Below the pieces are notes generated by a model. The model was not told where the DNA came from, searched no databases, and saw only the letters and a list, made by a program, of their open reading frames with translations. Positions 1 through 8,180 of a stretch of 64,000 nt of DNA are shown here, in pieces. The stretch's first letter is position 1; each line of letters starts with the position of its first letter. The stretch spans positions 186,001 to 250,000 of the forward strand of contig NW_026063256.1 of assembly GCF_024362695.1 (NCBI RefSeq), given 5' to 3'. This stretch comes from Pectinophora gossypiella (lineage: Eukaryota; Arthropoda; Insecta; Lepidoptera; Gelechiidae). Position numbers and translations under genes: made by a program.

Positions 1-1
1 G

Positions 2-1933
2 ATAGCCAAAACCAAAGAGAATTATATTTCTTTTACTAAATTCTTTACAATAAATCACCAAGGTCAGCAAGAGTACGTACCTGTCCGTTTTGTGGATTCT
101 TTCAAATTTTTGGGCACCAGTTTAGAGAAATTAGCAGAAAATATAAATAAAGACGGTTTTACACACTTGGCACACTTTTATCCTGAAAATCGACAATTTA
201 ATTTATTAAGACGTAAAGGTGTTTATCCTTATGAATACATGACTAACTGGGAATCTTACGCGGAAGATAAGTTACCACCGAGAGAGTGCTTCTATAGCAG
301 TATAAGCGACGAAGTCGTTTCTAAGTCTGATTATAATCACGCATTAAGTGTTTGGCAAACATTTAATTTGAAAAATCTAGGTGAATATACCGACATATAT
401 CTAAAAACTGATGTACTGTTATTAGCCGATATTTTCGAAAACTTTCGCGCAACGTGCAAAAATAACTATAGGTTAGATCCAGCGTTTTATATGACTGCTC
501 CAAGTTTAAGTTTTGATGCTATGTTACTGAAGACTGAAGTTAAATTACAACTTATAGAAGATTTAGAAATAATTCGTATGATTCAAAAAGGTATTCGCGG
601 AGGAGTTTGTTTGTGTTCTACTAGGTACGCGAAAGCTAATAATAGGTACCTGTCAGATTATGATTCTAAAATTGCAGAGAGCTATTTATTATACATAGAT
701 TGTAACAATCTATATGGATTCGCAATGTGTGGTTTTTTGCCACACTCAAATTTTGAATTAATTTCCAAAACCGAAATCGATTCTCTTGATATACTTAACA
801 TTCCAGATAATTCGAGTTACGGTTATATCTTTGAAGTAGACTTAGAATATCCTGATCATCTGCATGACTTACACAACGACCTTCCATTTTGTCCTCAAAA
901 ATTTAAACCCCCCGGATCAAAAACTTCGAAATTAATTCCTAATTTATACGACAAATTTAGGTACGTTATTCACTATTTGCATCTAAAAACATGCTTAAAA
1001 CATGGTTTAAAATTAAAGACAATTCATAGAGCTATCAAATTTCAACAAAGTCCGTTCTTAAAACAGTATATCGATTTGAATACAGAGTTGCGTAAAAAAG
1101 CAAAATCTCAATTTGAACAGGACTTCTTCAAATTACTAAATAATAGCATTTTTGGTAAAACTTTAGAGGACACTGAGAAAAGGTTAAATGTAAAATTAGT
1201 AAATCAGTGGTCGGATTCAAGAAATAAGACCAAGAAGCAATTAACAGCGGAGCATTTAATATCAAGGCCCAACTATAATAGTTCAACTATTTTTACAGAT
1301 AATTTTATTGCAATTCAGATGAAACCAGAAACAATAACTTTAGATAAACCTATTTATATAGGTTTTACGGTTTTAGAGATTTCTAAAAGCCATATGTACG
1401 ATTTTCACTATTCTGTAATGAAACCAGTTTACGGACCTGATATTAATATTTGTTATACAGATACTGACAGTTTCTTGTATTATATAAAAACCAAAGATAT
1501 ATACAAAGACCTAAAACTGAGCTTTGAATCGTATTTCGATACGAGTAATTATGATGAAAACAATGTATATGAGATTATTTGTCGTAATAAAAAGATACCT
1601 GGCTTGTTTAAAGACGAGTTAGGCGGCAAACTTATTGTTGAATTTGTAGGCTTAAGATCTAAACTGTATTCTATCAAGACCGAAGAAATAGAATTAAAAA
1701 AGGCTAAGGGAACAAAAAAGTCTGTGATTAAAAAGATGCATTTTAAGGATTATAACAAAGTTTTGATGGAAAATGATGTGATCCGAAAAAAAAATATTAT
1801 ATTTAAATCTCTTAGACACGAAATTTTTACACAATCTGTTAATAAGGTAGCACTATCGTCAAATGACGATAAACGTGTTATATTACGAGATCAGATTTCA
1901 ACTCTGTCGTGGGGTCATAAAAAAATATTTTGA
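2..1933 (+). CDS. Protein-primed family B DNA polymerase (PolB), 3' part
   Basis: The frame is open from base 2, so the gene starts left of the window; about 643 residues are visible. Polymerase motif A (D-C-N-N-L-Y-G) lies near 697-720, motif B (K-L-L-N-N-S-I-F-G-K) near 1127-1160, and motif C (Y-T-D-T-D-S) near 1454-1471. Upstream are an exonuclease III-like Y-x-x-x-D stretch near 385-440 (TDIYLKTDVLLLAD) and the G-I-R-G-G-V transition motif near 590. This matches the C-terminal exonuclease and palm-thumb parts of Polinton polymerases (pfam DNA_pol_B_2 type), which replicate the element from a terminal protein. All catalytic aspartates of motifs A and C are kept and there is no internal stop. 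Polinton PolB is usually above 1000 residues, so roughly the N-terminal 40% is missing from view. Confidence 0.95.
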   Translation: MAKTKENYISFTKFFTINHQGQQEYVPVRFVDSFKFLGTSLEKLAENINKDGFTHLAHFYPENRQFNLLRRKGVYPYEYMTNWESYAEDKLPPRECFYSSISDEVVSKSDYNHALSVWQTFNLKNLGEYTDIYLKTDVLLLADIFENFRATCKNNYRLDPAFYMTAPSLSFDAMLLKTEVKLQLIEDLEIIRMIQKGIRGGVCLCSTRYAKANNRYLSDYDSKIAESYLLYIDCNNLYGFAMCGFLPHSNFELISKTEIDSLDILNIPDNSSYGYIFEVDLEYPDHLHDLHNDLPFCPQKFKPPGSKTSKLIPNLYDKFRYVIHYLHLKTCLKHGLKLKTIHRAIKFQQSPFLKQYIDLNTELRKKAKSQFEQDFFKLLNNSIFGKTLEDTEKRLNVKLVNQWSDSRNKTKKQLTAEHLISRPNYNSSTIFTDNFIAIQMKPETITLDKPIYIGFTVLEISKSHMYDFHYSVMKPVYGPDINICYTDTDSFLYYIKTKDIYKDLKLSFESYFDTSNYDENNVYEIICRNKKIPGLFKDELGGKLIVEFVGLRSKLYSIKTEEIELKKAKGTKKSVIKKMHFKDYNKVLMENDVIRKKNIIFKSLRHEIFTQSVNKVALSSNDDKRVILRDQISTLSWGHKKIF

Positions 1934-1982
1934 GTTTTATATATCAACAGATTAAATTTATTTAGCTTTTAATTAGTATTAA

Positions 1983-2144
1983 GAACCAATATATGTTGCA
2001 GTGCTTCGGAAGGCACGTTAAGCCGTTGAGGGCTACTAGCAAAACGCTTGCACAAATTGCAGTGGAGTATATGCTCCATTCCCCTCCGGTTGATTGAGGG
2101 GAGGTCTATACCCAGAATTTATGTTTATGTTTTTACTGTAATAA
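1983..2144 (+). repeat. Short LINE/SINE-type 3' tail insertion with 8-bp TSD
   Basis: The insert contains GTGCTTCGGAAGGCACG, also present in the relic near 13260, and ends in TGTAATAA. It is flanked by AGTATTAA at 1975-1982 and 2145-2152, which I read as a target-site duplication. It lies just 3' of the PolB stop codon. The family is not identified; it resembles a dispersed lepidopteran retroelement tail. Confidence 0.6.
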
Positions 2145-2152
2145 AGTATTAA

Positions 2153-2689
2153 AATTAATGTTTGTTTTTATTTTTCTGGAAGCAAAACTTAAACTGAAGA
2201 CCATCAAATTCTCGAAATATCTTTTGACATTCATACAAGTTTATAACAAAAAAATATAATATTCATACAAGATTTATAGCTGGAATTGCAATTTCACGTG
2301 GTATTTCTTGGATTTGATGGGTTATAGATATTATTTTTTAACAAAAGTCATTCCTTGATAAGATAACTGCTTACGCCTGCTTTAAACAAGTAGAGACATG
2401 TTCTTAAAAAAATACTGCAGGTAGATCACGTGGCAGTCCAACTAACTCATATTTGTAACATGAGCTATAAGGCAAACCCTATATGACAGAATGAATAAGT
2501 TATACTATTTCCTATTCACTAGCTTAGGTTGCAATTTGCAAGCTCAACAGTTCATACAACTGCCTTTATCTTTAGACTCAGCAGTTTTATTTTATTTTGA
2601 AGAAATAATTCATTCTGTTGTCTACTTTCATAGCAAACAGTTCTGAGTTACCTAAACACGTATATCCTCCCTGATTATCAATTTTGATC
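2153..2689. other. AT-rich spacer with no recognisable gene
   Basis: This stretch of about 540 bp between the PolB 3' region and the first small plus-strand gene has no long ORF on either strand that resembles a known family. It probably holds the promoter and 5' untranslated region of the next gene, but no clear TATA or initiator can be asserted. Confidence 0.4.
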
Positions 2690-4702
2690 ATGTCGAGACA
2701 GCAGCTACAACTATCTTCGGCAGAAGCCTCGTTTATCATAAATATGAGTCCCGATATTCCTAAATATATAATCAAACTCGAAATTTTGCATACGGAAGAG
2801 ACAGATAGTGAAGTAAGCGTGAAACTGAATTCTAGAGCCCAGTACGTGGTACATAACAATCGTGATAACGTTCTATACAAGGCACTTCAACTTATGTACC
2901 AAATGGGTTCTGAAGTGGCGGCAAGAAATGAAAGTTTAGACAATATAGTGCAGTCTCATCACCAGTCGTACTCAGGTAAGCATTACTAGTTTTTATTTAG
3001 TGAGTAATTAGCGCCTCTTAGTCTACAACGTGTCATCAATTTTGATTGCTTGATTTAAAATAAGTGCCAGTGAGTTTTAAGTTTAATATTAATGTGTTTT
3101 CTAACTCTCAAATATCTAAGTATTAATATATTATTTACTAGCTTTTGCCCGCGACTTCGTCCGCGTGGCGTGTTATATAACACCCCATTGTACTACATGG
3201 AATGCAATAAATAATTTAATTGAATTGAATTGAAAACATCTATCTTACGCGGTTTCGATTTTTTCATACAAATGTTTTTTTCCCGCTAACTCCCGTTTCC
3301 GTGGGAATTTTGCAATATCCTGTTGCAACTAAGGTTTAAGTTAACTAAAGTACCTGCATGCCAAATTTCAAGCGTCTAACTTAAGCGGTTTAGATTTTTC
3401 ATACAAAAGGATTTTCCCGCTAATTTCCGTTCCCGTGGGAATTCCGGGAATTCCTTTCTTAGTGCACCTCTACGGTACCTAAGCTATGTCCCTTCCAAAT
3501 TTCAAATGCCTACATTTAGCCGTTCAGGCTATGCGTTGATATGTCAGTCACTGAGTCAGTCAGTTTCTCCTTTTATTTAGATTTGATTTTTTCATACAAA
3601 TGTTTTTTCCCGTTAACTACCGTTCCCGTGGGAATTTTGTAATATCCTGTTGCAACTAATCTTTAAGTTTACTAAAGTACCTGCATGCCAAATTTCAAAC
3701 GTCTAACTTGAGTGGTTTAGATTTTTCATACAAAAGGATTTTCCCGCTAATTCCCGTTCCCGTGGGAATTTCGGGAATTCCTTTCTTAGTACACCTCTAC
3801 GGTGTCTAAGGTACCTGCGTGCCAAATTTTAAACATCTTACTTGAATGGTTTAGATTTTTCATACAAAAGGATTTTCCCGTTAATTCCCGTTCCCGTGGG
3901 AATTTCGGGAATTCCTTTCTTAGTGCACCTCCACGGTACCTAAGGTACCTGCATGACAAATTTCAAACGTCTAACTTGAATGGTTTAGATTTTTCATACA
4001 AAAGGATTTTCCCGCTAATTCCCGTTCTCGTGAGAATTTCGGGAATTCCTTTCTTAGTGCACCTCCACGGTACCTAAGGTATCTGCATGCTAAATTTCAA
4101 ATGTCTAACTTGAGTGGTTTAGATTTTTCATACAAAAGGTATTTCCCGCTAATTCCCGTTCCCGTGAGAATTTTGGGAATTCCTTTCTTAGTGCACCTCT
4201 ACGGTACCTATGGTACCTGCATGCCAAATTTCAAACGTCTAACTTGAGTAGTTTAGATTTTTCATACAAAAGGATTTTCCCGCTAATTCCCGTTCCCGTG
4301 GGAATTTCGGGAATTCCTTTCTTAGTACACCTCTACGGTATCTAAGGTACCTGCATGACAAATTTCAAACATCTAACTTGAATGGTTTAGATTTTTCATA
4401 CAAAAATATTTTTCCGCTAATTCCCGTTCCCGTGGGAATTTCGGGAATTCCTTTCTTAGTGCACCTCTACGTTATCTAAGGTACCTGCATGCCAAATTTC
4501 AAAAGTCTTACTTGAGTGGTTTAGATTTTTCATACAAAAGGATTTTCCCGCTAATTCCCATTCCCGTAGGAATTTCGGGAATTCCTTTCTTAGTGCACCT
4601 CTACGGTATCTAAGGTACCTGCATGCCAAATTTCAAACGTCTAACTTGAGTGGTTTAGATTTTTCATACAAAATTATTTATTTTGTTTCAGATAACCTAT
4701 GA
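2690..4702 (+). CDS. Small Polinton gene A with an apparent intron (exons 2690-2975 and 4692-4702)
   Basis: Exon 1 starts at the ATG at 2690 and runs to 2975, giving 95 codons plus one base. A consensus donor (CAG/GTAAGC) sits at 2976 and a pyrimidine-rich acceptor (TTATTTTGTTTCAG) ends at 4691. Spliced, the frame adds three codons and stops at 4700-4702, for about 98 residues. If unspliced, the frame stops at 2987-2989. Most of the intron is a repeat insertion with its own 8-bp TSD; without it the intron would be about 170 bp. The protein has no recognised domain. It is rich in Ser, Glu and Gln in the N-terminal half and has a central LNSRAQYVV segment. The neighbouring gene at 4731 has a similar LNAQYVV segment, so the two may be related. 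Splicing is inferred, not shown. Confidence 0.55.
3138..4672 (+). repeat. Repeat insertion made largely of ~134-bp tandem units, 8-bp TSD
   Basis: The insert begins CTAGCTTTTGCCCGCGACTTC and ends CATACAAA. ATTATTTA flanks it at 3130-3137 and 4673-4680. From about 3250 the sequence is tandem units of roughly 134 bp. The phrase TTAGATTTTTCATACAAAA recurs near 3717, 3850, 3984, 4118, 4253, 4387, 4519 and 4653, with more diverged units before. Each unit carries a CCCGTTCCCGTGGGAAT block followed by a GGGAATTCC block. The first bases resemble repeat ends seen near 46627 and 28764. The TE class is unresolved. Confidence 0.75.
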
Positions 4703-4730
4703 TTGCGAAATTTACTAATTGTAATTTATC

Positions 4731-5051
4731 ATGAAATCTTCAAGAACAGGCGAAAACCCTGGTACAAACAGTAGTCTCAAAATTAAAAGAAAGTCAAATA
4801 AAACGAAACCTCTTCAATCTTTCGTAATTAGAAAGGAGCCAAGAAAGGGAATTCGTCTTATCAAAATAACCATCCAGGACTTGATCGAAGAAGCATCGTC
4901 ATCACCCCAGACAGCAGATAGTGACAGTGTTGTGTTAAATGCGCAGTATGTTGTTAAAGACGCTGTTGATGACATTTTCGACCAAACCGAAAACATAGTT
5001 AACAAAATATCAAAAAAGTTAAGTAGTGATGATATATTTTACAACTTTTAA
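4731..5051 (+). CDS. Small Polinton gene B, unknown function (106 aa)
   Basis: The ORF starts at an ATG and ends 170 bp before the convergent minus-strand block. The N-terminal 40 residues are strongly basic (repeated Lys/Arg/Ser), followed by a short hydrophobic stretch, an acidic Ser-rich linker, then VVLNAQYVV and an acidic/amphipathic tail. I do not recognise the family. The LNAQYVV segment and the preceding I-K-I-T-I stretch recall LNSRAQYVV and I-I-K-L-E-I in the gene at 2690, so it may be a diverged paralogue. A basic head with an acidic tail would suit a nucleic-acid or structural partner, but that is only a guess. Poly-A-signal-like AATAAA occurs about 85 bp downstream. Confidence 0.5.
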   Translation: MKSSRTGENPGTNSSLKIKRKSNKTKPLQSFVIRKEPRKGIRLIKITIQDLIEEASSSPQTADSDSVVLNAQYVVKDAVDDIFDQTENIVNKISKKLSSDDIFYNF

Positions 5052-5223
5052 AGGAATATTTTGTATTTTTGTAATAAGTATTCACAAAAAAATGTTAATT
5101 TATTGTTATGAAAGTAGACAACATTATCGTTAATGTGAAATAAATAGTGAATGAAAATTTAATTAATAGGTGTTTAATTTCATGCCTTCCTTAACATCAA
5201 AAAATAAAATAAAACAAATCAAA

Positions 5224-5745
5224 TCAGTCACATTTATCTTTATTATTATAAAAATGTTTGAAAAGGTACACATTATTGTCTATATACCATTTTTTTAAAC
5301 ATATAACGTTCTGAAGTGCACACTGTTTCAAATGATGAACACATCTTAAGTTTTTAATAATACAGTATTTTTCATGCAATTTAATCAAACTTGGACAACC
5401 TTCCTCTCCTATGTCAACAATATTACAATCTACACACAAGTTTTTAATCCACTCAATTTTTTCACTACCTTTAACAAATACATTTTTATTTTTTAAGTAA
5501 ACTGGTATTAAACGTAGAAATTCACGATAGTCTACGAAACCTTCACTCCAAAATAGTCCTCGATACCTTTCTAACCACCTCACTTGTTTTCTTTCTTCAG
5601 CTGACAAAGTAGAGTATGCAAAGGGTGGTTTCACTAAAAAATTTTGAGTAGACGCCTTTGTTGCTATTGCACACTCCTTCACAATAAAGTTATTATTAAT
5701 ATCTTTAAATCCTTGAAGATCAACGAAGATGATATTTGTGTTCAT
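5224..5745 (-). CDS. Polinton protein with a possible exonuclease-like (RNase H) fold
   Basis: A 173-residue ORF whose ATG overlaps the stop of the upstream capsid frame (ATGA at 5742-5745). The start (NIIFVDLQGF, then FIVKECAIAT) reads like the first strands and motif I of a DEDD 3'-5' exonuclease, with the usual second acidic residue replaced by Gln. A later FVKGSEKIEWI and NIVDIGEEGCPSL pattern fits the following core strands. The C-terminal half is Cys/His-rich (C...C...H...C). Similar uncharacterised ORFs occur, as I recall, in arthropod Polinton-like elements. Catalysis is doubtful because the acidic motif is incomplete; a structural or host-interaction role is equally possible. Confidence 0.55.
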   Translation of the reverse strand: MNTNIIFVDLQGFKDINNNFIVKECAIATKASTQNFLVKPPFAYSTLSAEERKQVRWLERYRGLFWSEGFVDYREFLRLIPVYLKNKNVFVKGSEKIEWIKNLCVDCNIVDIGEEGCPSLIKLHEKYCIIKNLRCVHHLKQCALQNVICLKKWYIDNNVYLFKHFYNNKDKCD

Positions 5746-6960
5746 GATATTTTTTTTACTATGCTGCTTAAAGGTTTGTACTCAAAAATACAATCGTTTA
5801 ATATTAAACAATAAGCTGCAGTCTGATCAGGTATATCTTGGTCAGCTTCTATTTCAACTCTGACATCTACTGAGCCTTTTAAAGTTTCTTGTTGTCGACA
5901 GCAGTCAATGACAAAAAGGGGGGCAATATCTTTAAATTCTTTCAGACTTAACAACGGCTCAGCACGTCGTCCGTAATACGACTGTTGGAATCTTGTATAT
6001 AACTCGTATAATAAAGATATTTTATTGTCAGAAAAACTTACATTCAAATTTTCATATGGATAATATATTTGATTCAAGAACACTTTAACACCAGTTACAT
6101 TACAATGGTCAAACTCTGACATAGAACTCTTTACATTTTGTTTTCTATTCGTTTGTAATCCAATTATTATAAAGCGTGGTTTTTCTATTTGAGAAGACGT
6201 TTTGATTGACCAAGTATGTTTTTGCGTTTGCGTTTGCGTTAGGAAGCAAAGGATACTCATAAACATCCCAATTTCTAAAAGCTAAGGTGATAGAACGGTC
6301 TCTCTCTAAATGTTTCAGTAGGTTAACTCTCTCGCGATCAGAAACTTTAATGTGAGGTACACGCCAAACTATTTTGGTGATAATAATATCATCTACTACT
6401 TGTCCAGTGCTCAGTCGTAAAGCATTTAAGTTAGTATTACTTCTTAATAAAACCAACTCGTGTTTACAGTTTATTATGATTTTTTTATAATCCTCTGCAA
6501 AACCTAATATTTTATTTAAAGGTATAGATACAGAAAATATTCCACTATTGATATTCTTAGAACCATTAATTGACCAACCCCATATTTTTGCTGATTTTGA
6601 TTCATTTTCATTCATAGACAAATATGATTTCATAGTTGTTGTTATACCTGCATTTTTAATTTTATCAATTTCTATTCCATTTAATTCGTAACGAATATCT
6701 TGGAACAAAAATAAGATAGCATTATTGATAAAATGTATGTCTGTAACCGTTGCTTTATCATCATTTTTGTATACGTTTACTTTACCCTCTATGAATAAAG
6801 TACTCATGGAAGGCAACACATACAAATCTTGCTGATTAATAGGGATCCGGATTTCATCGTTCTTGTTGAAACTTGTTACATATGGTTTGTAGGAATGAAA
6901 TTCGAAACTTTCAATGCTGTTATCAGACACTGGGGACTCTAACACGTTTAAAATATTCAT
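5742..6960 (-). CDS. Major capsid protein (double jelly-roll type), frameshifted
   Basis: Two overlapping minus-strand frames, 6145-6960 (271 codons) and 5742-6266, together make a protein of about 400 residues. The first begins at an ATG at 6960 and contains the IPINQQDLYVLPS segment and a beta-rich pattern that I recognise from arthropod Polinton capsid proteins. The second holds the C-terminal jelly roll. The frame changes within an AACGCA hexamer repeat near 6219-6243. The shift needed is +1 (equivalent to a 1-bp loss or 2-bp gain), so it looks like a mutation rather than a -1 recoding site. The gene lies between the 48-codon ORF (ATGA overlap) and the exonuclease-like gene (ATGA overlap). 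The family call rests on position and motifs remembered, not on a search. Confidence 0.75.
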
Positions 6961-7103
6961 TTTAATAAACCAATTAATTTAAGAAATTGTTTATTTTCTT
7001 TAGATATTTTTTTAAGCCTTTTCGTAGGTGTTATTTTTCGCGAAGCGCTTTGTAAACTAACAGTATTTTGAATTGTTGTCGTGGTTTTATTGTAAACTAT
7101 CAT
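6957..7103 (-). CDS. 48-aa basic ORF joined by ATGA overlaps to both neighbours
   Basis: The ATG at 7103-7101 overlaps the TGA stop of the minor capsid gene (7102-7100). Its own TGA (6959-6957) overlaps the ATG of the major capsid gene (6960-6958). The product is small and basic, with a Thr/Gln/Ser-rich first half and a Lys/Arg-rich second half (T-K-R-L-K-K-I-S-K). Such a peptide could resemble the small DNA-condensing core proteins of adenoviruses, but there is no direct evidence. The double stop/start overlap is the main argument that it is translated rather than chance spacer. Transmembrane or signal segments are not evident. Confidence 0.5.
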   Translation of the reverse strand: MIVYNKTTTTIQNTVSLQSASRKITPTKRLKKISKENKQFLKLIGLLK

Positions 7104-7771
7104 TTTTTCCTGAGATGTAAATACAACTGTATTTCCTCACCGCGTAAATTAACTAAATTGTTTTTTGCGTCGAGCAGTCTTATATTTATTTGGCTAACTG
7201 AGTTTTGATTAACAGGAAAATAAATTAAGTTTTTAGGTATTTCTATAATGCGATAGCCTGGTGGTACATTAGGCACAAATTCATAAATTATATGACTGGG
7301 TACTCCATTAACGAAGGAGCCACTAACAATATCACACTCTATTCGCACAATAGTTGTAGCTATAATATTAACTGGAAAGTGCGACTCATGTAAGGTTTCT
7401 GATTTTAATATTTCTTTATTAAAACCAAATAGGTCACCAAACGAATTGTCCTTTTCAAAGTGTATGTCTTTTGAACTATAAAGTTTAGTTTTCAATGTGT
7501 TATTATTAGATGATAATCTTAATACACAATCTTTAACGTTTTTTTTTAAATAATCAAATATATCTTGGAGTTCATACGAACCCTCCGGTAGTTGAAGAAT
7601 TCCATTTTCTCCGTAAAAGAACATATTATTTTCTGAATCGATGTTAGGTATTGAATTAAATGTCGAAAAATATAACAATGCACACTCATATTCTCCCTTC
7701 AAATCCAGAGCTGGTGAATAATATGTCGTCAACGTAGATTCGCATCCAGTTATAGACAGAGTGAAAGCCAT
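7100..7771 (-). CDS. Minor capsid (penton-like) protein candidate
   Basis: An intact 223-residue ORF from a clear ATG. The sequence is beta-rich with regular alternation of hydrophobic residues, no membrane span and no zinc motif. Its place beside the major capsid gene and its size match the single jelly-roll vertex protein of Polintons. The segment LPEGSYELQDIF recalls such proteins in other elements, from memory. Near the C-terminus, PGYRIIEIPKNLIYFPVNQ looks like the closing strands of a jelly roll. The stop overlaps the start of the 48-codon ORF. It is expected to form capsid vertices; this is inferred from family and context. Confidence 0.65.
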   Translation of the reverse strand: MAFTLSITGCESTLTTYYSPALDLKGEYECALLYFSTFNSIPNIDSENNMFFYGENGILQLPEGSYELQDIFDYLKKNVKDCVLRLSSNNNTLKTKLYSSKDIHFEKDNSFGDLFGFNKEILKSETLHESHFPVNIIATTIVRIECDIVSGSFVNGVPSHIIYEFVPNVPPGYRIIEIPKNLIYFPVNQNSVSQINIRLLDAKNNLVNLRGEEIQLYLHLRKK

Positions 7772-7802
7772 TGTTGAAATGAATACTAATACGTGTTGTG
7801 TA

Positions 7803-8180
7803 TCATTTTATTTTATACTCTTTCCAAAAGTTTTTTAAGAATTTAATACATAAGTGACCACAATTGGTGGTACCGAATGTTTGAAATTGACAGTTATTAT
7901 AATTAATCAAAGTGTCCTTCAAGTAGTGAATTAGCTCTAGAGGAGGTTTCAGGTTACCGAAACTATCAAAATATTGGCAGTAATTATTTACTTTAGCGTA
8001 AGCTACCCAATGAGTACCAGAATTTTTAGAACTATCTAGGTTCAAAACAGCGCATTCAATTTTTCTGGGCTTTCTTGGCAGACTATCTCTCATAAAAACA
8101 CCACGAAAATAAGGCAAGTTTTGAGTATGTTCTAATATGTCGATATTGGTTAGAGCTCGTGTGGGTAGCCGCTTTTTCAG
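7803..8180 (-). CDS. Adenain-like cysteine protease (virion maturation)
   Basis: The recognisable domain carries the catalytic His in SGTHWVAY, the Asp in YFDSFG and the Cys in TTNCGHLC, in the order expected for adenovirus-type proteases that mature capsid proteins. The frame has no ATG upstream of 8093, yet protease-like sequence (TNIDILEH, then PYFRGVFMRD) extends well before that codon. The frame stays open back to about 8267, overlapping the PLA2-like gene. I therefore place the functional entry at 8180, directly after an in-phase slippery heptamer in the upstream gene. The alternatives are a sequencing or mutational frameshift that split one fused gene, or a non-AUG start. The stop is the TGA at 7805-7803. 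About 125 residues follow the slip site. Confidence 0.85.
   Translation of the reverse strand: MKKRLPTRALTNIDILEHTQNLPYFRGVFMRDSLPRKPRKIECAVLNLDSSKNSGTHWVAYAKVNNYCQYFDSFGNLKPPLELIHYLKDTLINYNNCQFQTFGTTNCGHLCIKFLKNFWKEYKIK

Noticed and set aside
3802..4077. 91-codon ORF in the tandem array
   Set aside because: It is the repeat unit read twice; no independent evidence of coding.
3250..4672. Regular repeats that might suggest a CRISPR array
   Set aside because: Units are contiguous at about 134 bp without distinct spacers, in clearly eukaryotic TE-rich DNA.
6219..6243. Programmed frameshift in the capsid gene
   Set aside because: The shift needed is +1 and no known +1 signal is present; a short repeat makes a simple indel more likely.
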